From: Eubacterium xylanophilum ATCC 35991
GTDB taxonomy: Bacteria > Bacillota > Clostridia > Lachnospirales > Lachnospiraceae
Assembly: GCF_000518685.1 (NCBI RefSeq)
Contig: NZ_JAEB01000016.1
Coordinates: 1 to 64,000, forward strand
Length of the DNA: 64,000 nucleotides
Direction: 5' to 3'
In this document: positions 1 through 9,547 of the stretch, in pieces
Layout of the letters: each line of letters opens with the position of its first letter
How positions within the stretch are numbered: the stretch's first letter is position 1
Made by a program: the position numbers and the translations under genes
Notes under the pieces: generated by a model
Databases searched by the model: none
Told to the model about the DNA's origin: nothing
Seen by the model: only the letters and a program-made list of their open reading frames with translations

Positions 1-228
1 CTTACGCAGTTCAATCATTTCTGCGTTAAGTGTACGGGCATTAGAGGGCGAATGAGCACCTTCGCCGATGTCAAGACTTCCATCTTTGACTTGTTTATTC
101 CAGTTATAAATGGTATGTGCGGGTATGCCGAGCTCTTTTGCAGCACGTTGAACGCCAATTTCCTTACCAAGTTTAACTGCTTGGATTTTAAATTCCATGT
201 CGTATTTACGTTGTTTTTTTGTTGCCAT
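1..228 (-). mobile_element. IS3-family transposase OrfA (helix-turn-helix subunit), 3' part outside window
   Basis: The reading frame is open from an ATG at 228 to the window edge (76 codons), with AGGAGG six bases upstream (235-240). The protein starts MATKKQRKYDMEFKIQAVKL and continues with AAKELGIP and HTIYNWNKQVK, the helix-turn-helix of IS3-type OrfA proteins that bind the element's ends. The OrfB integrase that should follow lies outside the window. Upstream, TATAAT on the minus strand near 249-254 may be the transposase -10. The element's end is probably near 275-290 (GTGCCAACTA), but no inverted repeat can be tested with the other end missing. Confidence 0.85.
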
Positions 229-389
229 GTGGCACCTCCTTTGGGTTGTATTATATCACTACAAACTTCCTAAGAAAAGTGCCAACTATTATTATATTAC
301 ATCACTTGGTGTCTTAAAAAAAAGTTTTAAGGAATAAAAAAATGTTTTCATATCTAAGGTTCTCCTGTTGTCAATTGTCAATTAAAATA

Positions 390-414
390 GTCTTACAAGC
401 TTTACTTGTAAGAC
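390..414 (-). terminator. Rho-independent terminator after the LRR surface-protein gene
   Basis: GTCTTACAAG and CTTGTAAGAC form a perfect 10-bp stem around a 5-nt loop. On the minus strand it is followed by TATTTTAATT. It sits 20 bases past the stop codon at 434. The rest of 229-433 holds only the IS upstream region and AT-rich sequence; I see no gene in it. Confidence 0.7.
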
Positions 415-433
415 CAGCAGTATTCCAAACTAT

Positions 434-1650
434 TTACCGTACTATGTAATATTCAGGCGATTCAAGACTACTTTCATTATCGCCAGAATCAGACCAGGAA
501 ACTTTAATGCTGTTTCCCTTTCCTTTTGGAATCTTGATTACTATTTCATTAGCTCTTGTTGAATATTTACAAGAAATACCTTTTACAGATTTCTTATATT
601 TTTTTGAAAGGCTAAATTTGAACATTATGAATGACTTACTCTTTTTAGATCGAGCAACCTTGATATGAATATTTGATGCAACCCCGCTTATCTTCGGTTT
701 CTCTAAAGTAATAATTCTTTTCTTTTTACCATTCACTTTCTTAACCTTTTTGAACACAGCTTTGAATGTAACATTTCGCGATAATTCCTTGTATATTCTA
801 TCGCAAGTAACATAATATCCGCTATTCTTTTCTTCCCATCCAAAGAAAACATAACCTTTTTTCTTTGCTTTAGGCAGTTTCTCTGATGTATTGTATGTGT
901 GTTTAGTGATTTTTTTCCAACTAACTTACCACCAGAAAGTTTTAGAGTCACTTTGTACGAATTCCATTTTCCTATTGCCATTTTACATGCTGGAACAGCT
1001 GTAACCTTTTTGTCATCCACAAAAAATGTTTGATACAGCTTTAACGCTCCAAGCCTCTTTGTAGGCAACGGGCAGACTTGGTTTGATTTATTATCAACCT
1101 TCATAAGACTATTTGTATTCTCAATAATACTTTTACCTATCCTAGTCACAGACTTTGGTATAGTAATCTCCTTCAACTTAGTACACGCCAAAAATGCTTT
1201 GTCTTCTATCTCAGAGATACCATTTTCTAAAACAACACTTGTCAAATTAGAACAGTTTTCAAAAGCTGATTTTTCAATCACTTTAACCGATCCTGGAATT
1301 GTAATTGACTTAAGTTTTGTCATATTAAAAGTCTTATTTATATCTACAATTGTTGATGGAAGCTTAACTTCCTCAATTGCATTCATATACTCATAAGTAA
1401 AATTGCAGTTAATTGAAGTGATTCCTTCACCGATTATAAGTTTTTTTATACCAGTACTTGCACCTACAACTTTATTGCCGTCACTCGGTATCGAATCTAC
1501 ACTACCTGTTCCGGTAATAGTCAAAGTGCCTTTGCCGTCATCAATATAAGTTGCATTTTTTCCGCAACTCCCCTTGGTCTCTGCACTTGCATAATTTGAA
1601 ATTCCCAAAGAAAATATGAACACACTTACAAATATCATTATTTTATACAT
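434..1650 (-). pseudogene. BspA-like leucine-rich-repeat surface protein, frameshifted in an A7 tract
   Basis: The start at 1650 follows a GGAGGA ribosome site. Residues 1-24 are a signal peptide ending near YASAE. Residues 65-185 carry BspA-type LRRs, for example LKSITIPGSVKVIEKSAFEN and LKEITIPKSVTRIGKS. From about residue 230 a Listeria-Bacteroides repeat begins (YKVTLKLSGGKLVGKK) but breaks at seven A bases (910-916). In the original frame the ORF runs off into non-homologous sequence and stops at 733. Adding one A restores GYVFFGWEEKNSGYYV and NVTFKAVFKKV and joins the frame ending at 434, giving about 405 residues in all. This is either a true mutation, an on/off slippage site or a sequencing error. 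A surface adhesin or protein-interaction role is inferred from the family. Confidence 0.8.
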
Positions 1651-1684
1651 ATCATTGGTCTCCTCCTTTTTATTTCTTGACCGT

Positions 1685-1712
1685 ATGATATTGTATACAA
1701 CTTTAGTGTCAA
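1685..1712 (-). promoter_or_regulatory. Promoter of the LRR surface-protein gene
   Basis: On the minus strand TTGACA (1707-1712) is separated by 16 bases from TATCAT (1685-1690). The -35 element lies inside a perfect tandem repeat of TTTAGTGTCAA (1702-1712 and 1713-1723), so a second TTGACA lies 11 bases further upstream. Confidence 0.55.
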
Positions 1713-1734
1713 TTTAGTGTCAATCAAGTATAAA

Positions 1735-2280
1735 TTAATCATTTGATTGTTCTCGTTCCTCCATATCCTTTGATATCATCTCCAAATAATGCACAAATGT
1801 TCCTGAATACTGGGATATCTCATAACTCGGATCTAGTTCCTCATACAGAAAACTCTTTCTTCCTCCGTTTTGCATTCTTTCCCAAAATACAAGCAATGTC
1901 CTCAATGGCAAATAATAGAATATGTCTATGCTCTTAAAATATATTAGCAAAAATGCTACTCCCTGCTGCCTTTCAAAACCTTTCATAAATTCAATCTGAT
2001 GTTCATGCACATTAGCAAGGGGAAACCTTGCTTCGTTGCACTCTTTAGCATCAAAACATACCGGTATCCCCTGAACTGCTCCTATATAATCGACCGTACT
2101 TTTCTGTTCAAAGTATGCTAATGTAATATGCCTTGATTTCTGGTCAATATTTATCGGTTTAATAGGTGTAGGAATTTTCTGTATCAGTGCCAAATTTTGT
2201 CGCTGATACTTTTCATTGGTCAAATTAATTAATTCCTCAAGATATGACCCTCGTAATCCTCTACTATTCCATGTAGCCAT
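1735..2280 (-). CDS. recU: Holliday junction resolvase RecU
   Basis: RecU cuts four-way DNA junctions during recombination and segregation in Firmicutes. The 181-residue protein has the family order: RGSYLEELINLTNEKY near the N terminus, IPTPIKP, then STVDYIG and FDAKE, then FPLANVHEHQIEFMKGF. The nuclease core D...(E/D)xK is present, with Asp in the FDAK position where I would expect Glu (FEAK). It starts three bases after the yebC stop, so the two are co-transcribed. The usual Firmicute partner, a penicillin-binding protein gene, is not next to it here. Confidence 0.88.
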   Translation of the reverse strand: MATWNSRGLRGSYLEELINLTNEKYQRQNLALIQKIPTPIKPINIDQKSRHITLAYFEQKSTVDYIGAVQGIPVCFDAKECNEARFPLANVHEHQIEFMKGFERQQGVAFLLIYFKSIDIFYYLPLRTLLVFWERMQNGGRKSFLYEELDPSYEISQYSGTFVHYLEMISKDMEEREQSND

Positions 2281-2283
2281 CTA

Positions 2284-3021
2284 CTACTCCTCGTCATTTT
2301 CGACATTATGATATACGTTCTGTACATCGTCATCCTCATCGAGCAAATCCATGATTTTCTGGAAGCTCTTCTTGTCATCTTCAGATGTGAGTTCAACATA
2401 TGTCTGTGGAATCATTGTCACCTCAGCTTGAGCCATCGGAACATTTTCCTTCTCTAACGCCTCTCTAACAGCGCTGAAATCTTCTGGAGTTGTGAGAATC
2501 TCATAGCACTCATCTTCCTCATTAAAATCTTCTGCTCCTGCATCAAGTGCCATTAGCATAAATTCATCACTATCTGTTTCATACTCTTCCTTGGCAACGA
2601 TAATCTGTCCCTTGGTATCAAACATAAAGGACACGCAACCCGGTGTTCCAACGTTTCCATTTCCCTTTGTAAAGGCATTGCGGACGTTAGAAGCTGTTCT
2701 ATTCTTGTTATCTGTAAGAGCCTCAACGATGATAGCTGTTCCATTTGGACCATATCCTTCATATGTAATGCTTACATAATTAACCGCATCAACGTTTCCT
2801 GCAGCCTTCTTGATTCCTCTTTCAATAGTATCGTTTGGCATGTTATTTGCCTTTGCCTTTGCGATAACATCCCTCAACTTACTGTTGTTATTAGGGTCTG
2901 GGCCGCCTTCTTTAACAGCAACCGCAATTTCTCTACCTATTACAGTAAAGATTTTTCCCCTCTTCGCATCATTCTTTTCCTTCTTATGCTTAATATTAGC
3001 AAATTTTGAATGTCCTGACAT
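2284..3021 (-). CDS. YebC/PmpR family (TACO1-like) protein
   Basis: The 245-residue protein starts [20 protein letters not shown], the family's near-invariant N terminus, and contains [14 protein letters not shown] and the acidic C-terminal region. Its length is normal. Members have been described as DNA-binding regulators and, more recently, as translation factors that relieve ribosome stalling; the sequence cannot decide between these. AGGAGG lies just before the ATG. It leads a two-gene unit with recU. Confidence 0.93.
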   Translation of the reverse strand: MSGHSKFANIKHKKEKNDAKRGKIFTVIGREIAVAVKEGGPDPNNNSKLRDVIAKAKANNMPNDTIERGIKKAAGNVDAVNYVSITYEGYGPNGTAIIVEALTDNKNRTASNVRNAFTKGNGNVGTPGCVSFMFDTKGQIIVAKEEYETDSDEFMLMALDAGAEDFNEEDECYEILTTPEDFSAVREALEKENVPMAQAEVTMIPQTYVELTSEDDKKSFQKIMDLLDEDDDVQNVYHNVENDEE

Positions 3022-3102
3022 AATAGCCTCCTATAAAAATTTATTATTATTCTTTGATAAAATGTTCCGCTTGACTTTGTGCAAGCAGTCCCATTAATTA
3101 GT

Positions 3103-3579
3103 TTACTTCATTGACGACATCAAGTCAATCTTTTCTTGAATATACCTGATTACACTCCCAACTTGATTCTCTAGTTTTATAGCACAGAGAATTGTATCAT
3201 CTCCAGCAATAGAGCCCACAATACCTTCTATCTCCATTTCATCAACAGCTGCCGCAACAGCCATAGCCATTCCGCTGACTGTCTTGATTACAAGAAGATT
3301 TCCCGCCTGTTCCATGGATATGATTCCATCCATGAGAACACTCTGGTACTGCCTTCCCACATTGGAACTGTTCTTTTCCACCGGTTCTCCATAATAGTAC
3401 TTCTGTCTAACGTTTACCCCCGGAACCTTGGTCAACTCAAGAGCTCTTATATCTCTTGAAACCGTAGCTTGAGTAACCTCAAAGCCCTCTTCGTTTAGGA
3501 TTTTCACCAATTCATCTTGCGTCTCCACCTCGCGCTCCGCGATTATATGAAGAATTCTTTCTTGTCTTCTTTTTCTCAC
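3103..3579 (-). CDS. argR: Arginine repressor ArgR
   Basis: ArgR binds ARG boxes in an arginine-dependent way to control arginine synthesis and breakdown. The 158-residue protein has the N-terminal winged helix (TQDELVKILNEEGFEVTQAT then VSRDIRALELTKV) and the C-terminal oligomerisation and arginine-binding domain (GIVGSIAGDDTILCAI). The start is GTG at 3579 with a weak GAGGCG ribosome site. It is the last gene of the nusB-dxs-nadK operon; recN, which often follows argR in Clostridia, is absent from this position. Confidence 0.93.
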   Translation of the reverse strand: MRKRRQERILHIIAEREVETQDELVKILNEEGFEVTQATVSRDIRALELTKVPGVNVRQKYYYGEPVEKNSSNVGRQYQSVLMDGIISMEQAGNLLVIKTVSGMAMAVAAAVDEMEIEGIVGSIAGDDTILCAIKLENQVGSVIRYIQEKIDLMSSMK

Positions 3580-3594
3580 TGATCTTCGCCTCTT

Positions 3595-4434
3595 TTACTT
3601 AATTGTCCTGTTGAGCTTACTTCTCATCTTGTCGAAAAATCCCACATCTCCGAGGTTTGCAATCTCAAATGTCTCATCTGCTTTCCTGATATTGATTATA
3701 TCACCTGTCTTTGCCTGACCGGAAACCTCGCCGTCACAGCGTATAGCCGCTTCATCAATGTAAACTTCTCTTGTTCTCTCAACTTGAATACGAATATTTT
3801 CATTCGACGAAACAACGATACTTCGCTTGTTGAGCGAATGAGGGCAAATCGGAGTGATAACAAACGCTTCCATATTGGGCGAAAGCACCGGCCCACCTGA
3901 TGAGAGATTATATGCTGTTGACCCTGTAGGTGTGGCAACCAGCACCCCATCTGCCACATATGTGTCCATCAGCTGATCATTTACCCAAACACTAATTGTT
4001 ATCATTCTTCCCATATCGGCCTTGCTGACAATAATCTCATTGACGGCAAGCCAAGATTCATCTGATCCCTCGATATTGCCTCTGAGAACCATCCTGCTCT
4101 CTTTGGAATACTTATTCTCAAGAATCATATCCAACGCTTGATAGATTCTAGGACGTTCAACTTCGGTCAAAAAACCGAGGGTTCCCAGATTGATTCCCAG
4201 CATAGGAATATCATTTCCGGCAATCTTCTTAGCTGCCGTGATAACAGTTCCATCTCCCCCCAAAACTATCGCCAAATCCTCATCGCCGTAACTAAAATCA
4301 TCCTCATGTCCTACAACTTCAACCTCGACACCGCCGTACTTCTCTCCGGTTTGCTCCAGATATGACTGAATCACCCCGGCAACTGTTCCACCGGTATCCT
4401 TTTCTTTGTTTACAATAATGCAAATCTTCTTCAT
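3595..4434 (-). CDS. nadK: NAD kinase
   Basis: NAD kinase phosphorylates NAD to NADP in the cytoplasm. The 279-residue protein has the diagnostic GGDGT motif (DLAIVLGGDGTVITAAKK), the NE motif (WLAVNEIIVSK) and the glycine-rich TPTGSTAYNLSSGGPV segment. GAGGTG precedes the ATG, and the start lies three bases after the tlyA stop, so translation is probably coupled. Confidence 0.95.
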   Translation of the reverse strand: MKKICIIVNKEKDTGGTVAGVIQSYLEQTGEKYGGVEVEVVGHEDDFSYGDEDLAIVLGGDGTVITAAKKIAGNDIPMLGINLGTLGFLTEVERPRIYQALDMILENKYSKESRMVLRGNIEGSDESWLAVNEIIVSKADMGRMITISVWVNDQLMDTYVADGVLVATPTGSTAYNLSSGGPVLSPNMEAFVITPICPHSLNKRSIVVSSNENIRIQVERTREVYIDEAAIRCDGEVSGQAKTGDIINIRKADETFEIANLGDVGFFDKMRSKLNRTIK

Positions 4435-4437
4435 GGT

Positions 4438-5286
4438 CTACACCTCTTCGACATGCTTTACTGCGCTTTGATGCGCCTCACTTACAACTTCCTCTACTTT
4501 TTCATCCCAGCGCATAGCCTCCGCTGCCACCTGCTCTTCATCCAATTCTTGGTTCGAATTTTCAAGATAAATAAGATATTCAATATTCCCCTCAGGCCCC
4601 TTGATTGGCGAGTAGTCAAGATTTAATACGGAAAATGTTCCGCTTAACGAATATTCTATTATATCTCTAATAACTTCTTTATGAAGCTCCGGTTCTCTTA
4701 CCACACCCTTTTTGCCAACTTTCTCTCTTCCAACTTCAAACTGAGGTTTAATCAAGCAGACTGCTTTAGCGCCAGGCTCCATAATTCCTTTTATCGGCAA
4801 AAGAATCTTTTTAAGAGATATAAATGCCACATCAACAGATACGAATTCTATTTTCTTGTCAAACATCGCTGGCTCCATATATCTCGCATTGGTCTTCTCC
4901 ATCGATGTCACTCGCTCGTCATTTCTGAGTTTCCATGCGAGCTGATTGGTTCCCACATCCACTGAATACACGTGACTGGCACCATTCTGAAGCATACAAT
5001 CCGTAAATCCCCCTGTTGATGCCCCCACGTCCATGCAATACTTATCGGTGAGGTCAATATCAAAACTCTCGATTGCCTTCTCAAGTTTATAACCTCCACG
5101 ACTCACGTATTTCATTTTCTTCCCTTTGATCTCAATATAGGCATCAAGCGGAATTTTCTGACCGGCCTTGTCTTCTCTTTGGTTGTTGACAAAAACATTT
5201 CCGGTCATGATGAGTGCCTTGGCCTTCTCTCTGGACTCGGCAATCCCCTTGTTGACTAATATTACATCTAATCTCTCTTTTTCCAT
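4438..5286 (-). CDS. tlyA: TlyA family rRNA 2'-O-methyltransferase (hemolysin A-like)
   Basis: TlyA proteins methylate ribose 2'-OH groups of cytidines in 16S and 23S rRNA. Residues 1-60 are an S4 RNA-binding domain (ERLDVILVNKGIAESREKAK), and the rest is an FtsJ-type methyltransferase with the SAM loop MDVGASTGGFTDCML and a later VCLIKPQFEVG. The 282-residue length fits. The ATG shares one base with the dxs stop codon. The name hemolysin is historical; there is no sign of a pore-forming protein. Confidence 0.9.
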   Translation of the reverse strand: MEKERLDVILVNKGIAESREKAKALIMTGNVFVNNQREDKAGQKIPLDAYIEIKGKKMKYVSRGGYKLEKAIESFDIDLTDKYCMDVGASTGGFTDCMLQNGASHVYSVDVGTNQLAWKLRNDERVTSMEKTNARYMEPAMFDKKIEFVSVDVAFISLKKILLPIKGIMEPGAKAVCLIKPQFEVGREKVGKKGVVREPELHKEVIRDIIEYSLSGTFSVLNLDYSPIKGPEGNIEYLIYLENSNQELDEEQVAAEAMRWDEKVEEVVSEAHQSAVKHVEEV

Positions 5287-7250
5287 TATTTATCACCTGA
5301 CATTTTTTTCATCTTACTTATGCATAGAGATATAACCCTTGACATACTTCGGTCGTCAAATCCATATTTCTCATATAATTCGCGAGGAGCACCGTGCTCA
5401 ACAAAGAAGTCATCAAAGGAATAATTTATAGCTCTTTCCACAGCTACAGATTTTTCTTCAAGGAATGACAATACTTGCTGACCAAAACCTCCAATTTTCT
5501 CGTTGTCCTCTATTGTAACTACCATTCGGTGCTTAGGCGCATACTTGAGAACTAACTCTGTGTCATATGGCTTGACAAACCTCATGTTTACTACAGTTGT
5601 AGTTACACCTTCTTTCTGAAGTCTCTTTGATGTCTTCATAGCATTTTCAACCATGTTGCCGACAGCAAGTATGAGAACATCTCTCTTGTTAGAGCCTGAG
5701 ATTTGATTCTCCTCACAAACTCTCTCGAGTTTCTCACTATCTGCAATTTCACCATCTATCATAACTACGTCCGACTTTCCAATTTCCATTGGTTTATAAT
5801 CACCCTCGCGAAGTTTGACAGCAGTTCCTCTTGGATACCTGACTGCAACAGGTGTCCCCAACTCTATCGCATAATCCAAAGCCATCTCTAGCTCTGTTTC
5901 ATCCATAGGCGAGATAATTGTTATATTGGGAATACTTGAAAAATATGAAATATCAAATACACCCTGATGTGTATCACCATCACGACCCACTATACCACTT
6001 CTATCCACTGCGAATACAACCGGTAGATTGTTAAGAGCTACATCGTGAAGTATTTCATCATATGCCCTTTGGAAAAAGGTCGAGTAAATCGAAACAACCG
6101 GTCTAAGTCCTCCCTTAGCTATTCCCGCTGAGAACGTAACCGCGTGCTCCTCCGCAATTCCCACATCGAAAAATCTCTTGGGGAAAACCTTGGAAAACCT
6201 GGTAGTTCCGGTTCCGTCCGGCATAGCGGCACATATAGATACCAAGTCTTCTCGCTCTCTTCCCTTTTTTACAAGCCAATCACTAAATACATCTGTATAT
6301 GTTCTTGTCTTTTTTTCTATACTCTTACCAGATCTAATGTCAAATCTTCCAATCCCATGGAAAACCGAAGGGTTCTTCTCTGCGGGTCCATAGCCCTTAC
6401 CCTTCTTAGTTATAACATGAACAATTACAGGTCTGTTCTTTATTCTTGAAGCATCTTGAAAAGCCTGGGTCATCTGGTTTATATCATGGCCGTCGATTGG
6501 CCCCATATAGATAATTCCCATCTCTTCAAAGAGCATTCCCGGCACAAAAAGATGCTTCAAGGAATTCTTAGCATTTTTGATAGTGCCACTCATGGAAGTT
6601 CCAACGCTGGGAATCCTATCCAAAAGTTCTTCTATGTTTACTTTCAGGTTATTATACTTGCGATTAGTTCTCAATTTGCCGAGATATGTAGACATCCCAC
6701 CAACATTTTTCGCTATAGACATTCTATTGTCATTAATTACAATCATTAGGTTGGACTTTAGAGGTTCCGCATTGTTGAGTGCCTCAAATGCCAAACCACT
6801 GGTAAGCGCCCCATCTCCAATCACTGCGACAATCTTCTCATCAGTTCCCTTGATATCTCTCGCCTTTGCAAGACCAAGAGCCGTGGATATAGATGTAGAT
6901 GAGTGCCCCGTATTAAATAAATCCACTTCACTTTCATTGGTTCGTGGAAATCCACTAATTCCATCTTTCTGCCTGAGACTGCCAAATCTCGAATTTCTAC
7001 CCGTCAAAATCTTATGAACATAAGCCTGATGTCCTACATCCCATATAAGTTTATCCTTGGGAAAATCCAAGAAGAGATGTAGCGCCATAGTAAGCTCTAC
7101 TGCTCCTAGATTAGATGCCAGATGACCCCCTGTTCGACTCACACTTCTCACCAAGCGAACTCGAATCTCTTTGGCCAACTTTCTATATTCCTCGGGCGGA
7201 ATATTTTTTATATCATTGGGACCTTGGATCCTCTTTAACAATTTCTCCAA
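5286..7250 (-). CDS. dxs: 1-deoxy-D-xylulose-5-phosphate synthase
   Basis: Dxs condenses pyruvate and glyceraldehyde-3-phosphate, the first step of the MEP isoprenoid pathway. The 654-residue protein has the thiamine-diphosphate motif VIGDGALTSG...NN, the start SRTGGHLASNLGAVELT, the catalytic DVGIAEEHAVTFSAG and a C-terminal transketolase domain. The start is probably TTG at 7250, because GGAG sits seven bases upstream and the family begins at this point. It is directly downstream of ispA, so prenyl-precursor supply and chain elongation are made together. Confidence 0.95.
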   Translation of the reverse strand: MEKLLKRIQGPNDIKNIPPEEYRKLAKEIRVRLVRSVSRTGGHLASNLGAVELTMALHLFLDFPKDKLIWDVGHQAYVHKILTGRNSRFGSLRQKDGISGFPRTNESEVDLFNTGHSSTSISTALGLAKARDIKGTDEKIVAVIGDGALTSGLAFEALNNAEPLKSNLMIVINDNRMSIAKNVGGMSTYLGKLRTNRKYNNLKVNIEELLDRIPSVGTSMSGTIKNAKNSLKHLFVPGMLFEEMGIIYMGPIDGHDINQMTQAFQDASRIKNRPVIVHVITKKGKGYGPAEKNPSVFHGIGRFDIRSGKSIEKKTRTYTDVFSDWLVKKGREREDLVSICAAMPDGTGTTRFSKVFPKRFFDVGIAEEHAVTFSAGIAKGGLRPVVSIYSTFFQRAYDEILHDVALNNLPVVFAVDRSGIVGRDGDTHQGVFDISYFSSIPNITIISPMDETELEMALDYAIELGTPVAVRYPRGTAVKLREGDYKPMEIGKSDVVMIDGEIADSEKLERVCEENQISGSNKRDVLILAVGNMVENAMKTSKRLQKEGVTTTVVNMRFVKPYDTELVLKYAPKHRMVVTIEDNEKIGGFGQQVLSFLEEKSVAVERAINYSFDDFFVEHGAPRELYEKYGFDDRSMSRVISLCISKMKKMSGDK

Positions 7251-7262
7251 AACAATGCTCCT

Positions 7263-8150
7263 TTAATACTCTCTATTTATCATCCAAGACATAAGACTAA
7301 CCAAAAACTCCGAATCGCCTGATATTTTCTTCGTCATCTCAATCGCCTTAGTCGTATATTCCTCAACTTTATTTTTGGAAATCTCCATTCCATAAATAGC
7401 CACAAAAGTTGATTTGTTGTTCTTCTCATCTGAGTGAACCGGTTTACCTATCTTCTCTTCATCACCTGTCTCATCCAGGATGTCATCTTGAATCTGAAAT
7501 GCCATTCCAAGCATTCTTCCAACTTCGGAAAGCCCTTCTATCACGGCATCATCCGCACCTGCCAAGATTCCTCCAACCATGAGTGACGCCTGAAGTAAAG
7601 CAGATGTCTTGTTTTCATAGACATATATCAACATATCTTCATCCACAAATTTGCCGTTGTTCTCCACATCTACAACCTGACCGCCTACCATTCCATAGAC
7701 ACCGGCTTTGCCAGCCAGAACCTTCATGGCATCCAACACTCTGCCGTCATCTAGCTTACAATTGTTAAGCACAACCTCATAGGCATAGTTCAATAGCGCA
7801 TCTCCGGCCAAGATTCCCATTGCATGACCATACTTCTTGTGAGTTGTAAGTTTACCGCGTCTGTAATCGTCGTCATCCATCGCAGGCAAATCATCGTGAA
7901 CCAGCGAATATGTGTGTATCATTTCTATAGCAGTCATAAATGGTCCGATAAGCGCCTCGTCCTCACCGCCTAGCATCTCATAAACCGCTTTCATGATAAT
8001 CGGACGAATTCTCTTGCCTCCGGCGCTAATGCTATAATTCATAGCTGAAAAAATAGTCGCAGCATATCCCTCTTCCGCTGGTATATACTGTCCTATAATC
8101 TCATTTACTTCTTCTATTTTATTATTTAATCTATCTTCAAATCTATTCAT
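7263..8150 (-). CDS. ispA: Polyprenyl synthetase (geranyl/farnesyl diphosphate synthase)
   Basis: This enzyme joins isopentenyl and dimethylallyl units into short prenyl diphosphates for undecaprenyl and quinone synthesis. The 295-residue protein contains the first Asp-rich motif (HDDLPAMDDDDYRRGK), GGKRIRP for substrate binding and the second Asp-rich motif (FQIQDDILD). Its ATG overlaps the xseB stop by eight bases (ATGAATAG), a common coupling arrangement in this operon. Confidence 0.93.
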   Translation of the reverse strand: MNRFEDRLNNKIEEVNEIIGQYIPAEEGYAATIFSAMNYSISAGGKRIRPIIMKAVYEMLGGEDEALIGPFMTAIEMIHTYSLVHDDLPAMDDDDYRRGKLTTHKKYGHAMGILAGDALLNYAYEVVLNNCKLDDGRVLDAMKVLAGKAGVYGMVGGQVVDVENNGKFVDEDMLIYVYENKTSALLQASLMVGGILAGADDAVIEGLSEVGRMLGMAFQIQDDILDETGDEEKIGKPVHSDEKNNKSTFVAIYGMEISKNKVEEYTTKAIEMTKKISGDSEFLVSLMSWMINREY

Positions 8151-8337
8151 TATCTTCCTTGGCCTCTTCCATCAAAACTTTGATTTTCTTCTCTACTGTG
8201 TCAATAGCTTTACCAGCTTCTTCCACAAGCTTCATTCCCTTGGAAAACTCCTCAAAGGACTCCTCTAAGGACATCTTTTCATTTTCCATCTTGCCGACTG
8301 TCTCAGTCAGCTGTTCCATTATCTGTTCCAGCTCCAT
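8143..8337 (-). CDS. xseB: Exodeoxyribonuclease VII small subunit
   Basis: This 64-residue, mostly helical acidic protein (LEESFEEFSKGMKLVEEAGK) is the small subunit that assembles on XseA to form exonuclease VII, which degrades single-stranded DNA. GAGG lies before the ATG. It overlaps the xseA end by 35 bases and the ispA start by eight, which fixes both boundaries well. Confidence 0.93.
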   Translation of the reverse strand: MELEQIMEQLTETVGKMENEKMSLEESFEEFSKGMKLVEEAGKAIDTVEKKIKVLMEEAKEDNE

Positions 8338-9547
8338 AGATTTCCTCCACGTTCTCTACATTGGTATATATCGTTCCATCTTTGACTTCAATTTTCATCT
8401 TATCTCCTGGCTTTACAAGATTGATACTATCAATACATCTACCATCCATATCCGAACAGAAAGAATAACCACTTTCCAATCTCTTTAACGGCGAAAGCCC
8501 ATCTAACTGCTTGGCAAGAACCATCACTCTCTGCTTGTTCTGTTCGAGTATTCTATCCATCGCCGTAATCATGCGAAACTTAATATTCTCCACAGTTTGT
8601 TGTTTCTCCGCAATCTGTGCAGACGGATTCAGAAGCATCAATTTTTTCAGATTCATATCAACTTTCTGACGCTCTATATCTATTATGTCAAGCATACTTC
8701 GCTTAATTCTACCATCATAAAAGGATATCTGATCCAGCACTTGATTGACATCATATACAGCAATCTCAGCTGCCGCCGAAGGTGTAGGCGCTCTCCTATC
8801 AGATACGTAATCGGCAATAGTAGTATCTGTCTCATGACCTACTGCTGAGATAATCGGAGTCTCACACTCATATATAGCTCTTGCAACTTCCTCTTCATTA
8901 AAGGCCCACAAGTCTTCTATGGAGCCTCCACCTCGACCGACTATAATCACATCTACACCGTATTCATCAAGAAATCTTATCCCAGCTGCCACAGAACTCG
9001 CTGCACCTTCTCCTTGGACCAACGCAGGTCTGAGATAAAGCTGCACGTAGGGATTTCTCCTAGTTGATATGTTGATGATATCTTGGATAGCCGCACCCGT
9101 CTCTGCCGTGACAATTCCTACCTTCTTAACATACCTTGGAATAGGTTTTTTCTTAGCCTCATCAAAAAGTCCTTCTGCAAGCAGTTGTTTCTTCAACTTC
9201 TCATATTTTTCATATAGGACACCGGTTCCGTCTAGGACTATCCTCTTGGCGTAGAGCTGATATCTGCCATCTCGCTCATAAACACTTATTGAACCACCGA
9301 TGATTACCTCATCTCCGTTATTCATCTTGAAGTTCAGTCCTGCTCTCCTATCCCCTGCAAACATGACACAGGGCATAGATGACATAGAATCCTTAACAGT
9401 AAAATAAATATGCCCGGAACTGTGATATTTGCAATTGGAAACTTCTCCTTTTACAAAAACAACTGACAGGGCATATTCCTCTATAAACATGTTCTTTATA
9501 TACTTATTGATGTCTGTAACCGAATAAACTTTTTGTCTATTATCCAT
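8303..9547 (-). CDS. xseA: Exodeoxyribonuclease VII large subunit
   Basis: XseA is the catalytic subunit of exonuclease VII. The 414-residue protein has an N-terminal OB fold (VFVKGEVSNCKYHSSGHIYF, a family signature) and the catalytic region with GRGGGSIEDLWAFNEE and SAVGHETDTTIADYVSD. A long helical segment follows. The ATG overlaps the nusB stop (ATGGATAA). Length is normal. Confidence 0.95.
   Translation of the reverse strand: MDNRQKVYSVTDINKYIKNMFIEEYALSVVFVKGEVSNCKYHSSGHIYFTVKDSMSSMPCVMFAGDRRAGLNFKMNNGDEVIIGGSISVYERDGRYQLYAKRIVLDGTGVLYEKYEKLKKQLLAEGLFDEAKKKPIPRYVKKVGIVTAETGAAIQDIINISTRRNPYVQLYLRPALVQGEGAASSVAAGIRFLDEYGVDVIIVGRGGGSIEDLWAFNEEEVARAIYECETPIISAVGHETDTTIADYVSDRRAPTPSAAAEIAVYDVNQVLDQISFYDGRIKRSMLDIIDIERQKVDMNLKKLMLLNPSAQIAEKQQTVENIKFRMITAMDRILEQNKQRVMVLAKQLDGLSPLKRLESGYSFCSDMDGRCIDSINLVKPGDKMKIEVKDGTIYTNVENVEEIYGAGTDNGTAD

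Noticed and set aside
4438-5286. Calling tlyA a hemolysin toxin
   Set aside because: The S4 domain plus FtsJ methyltransferase and the housekeeping operon point to rRNA methylation.
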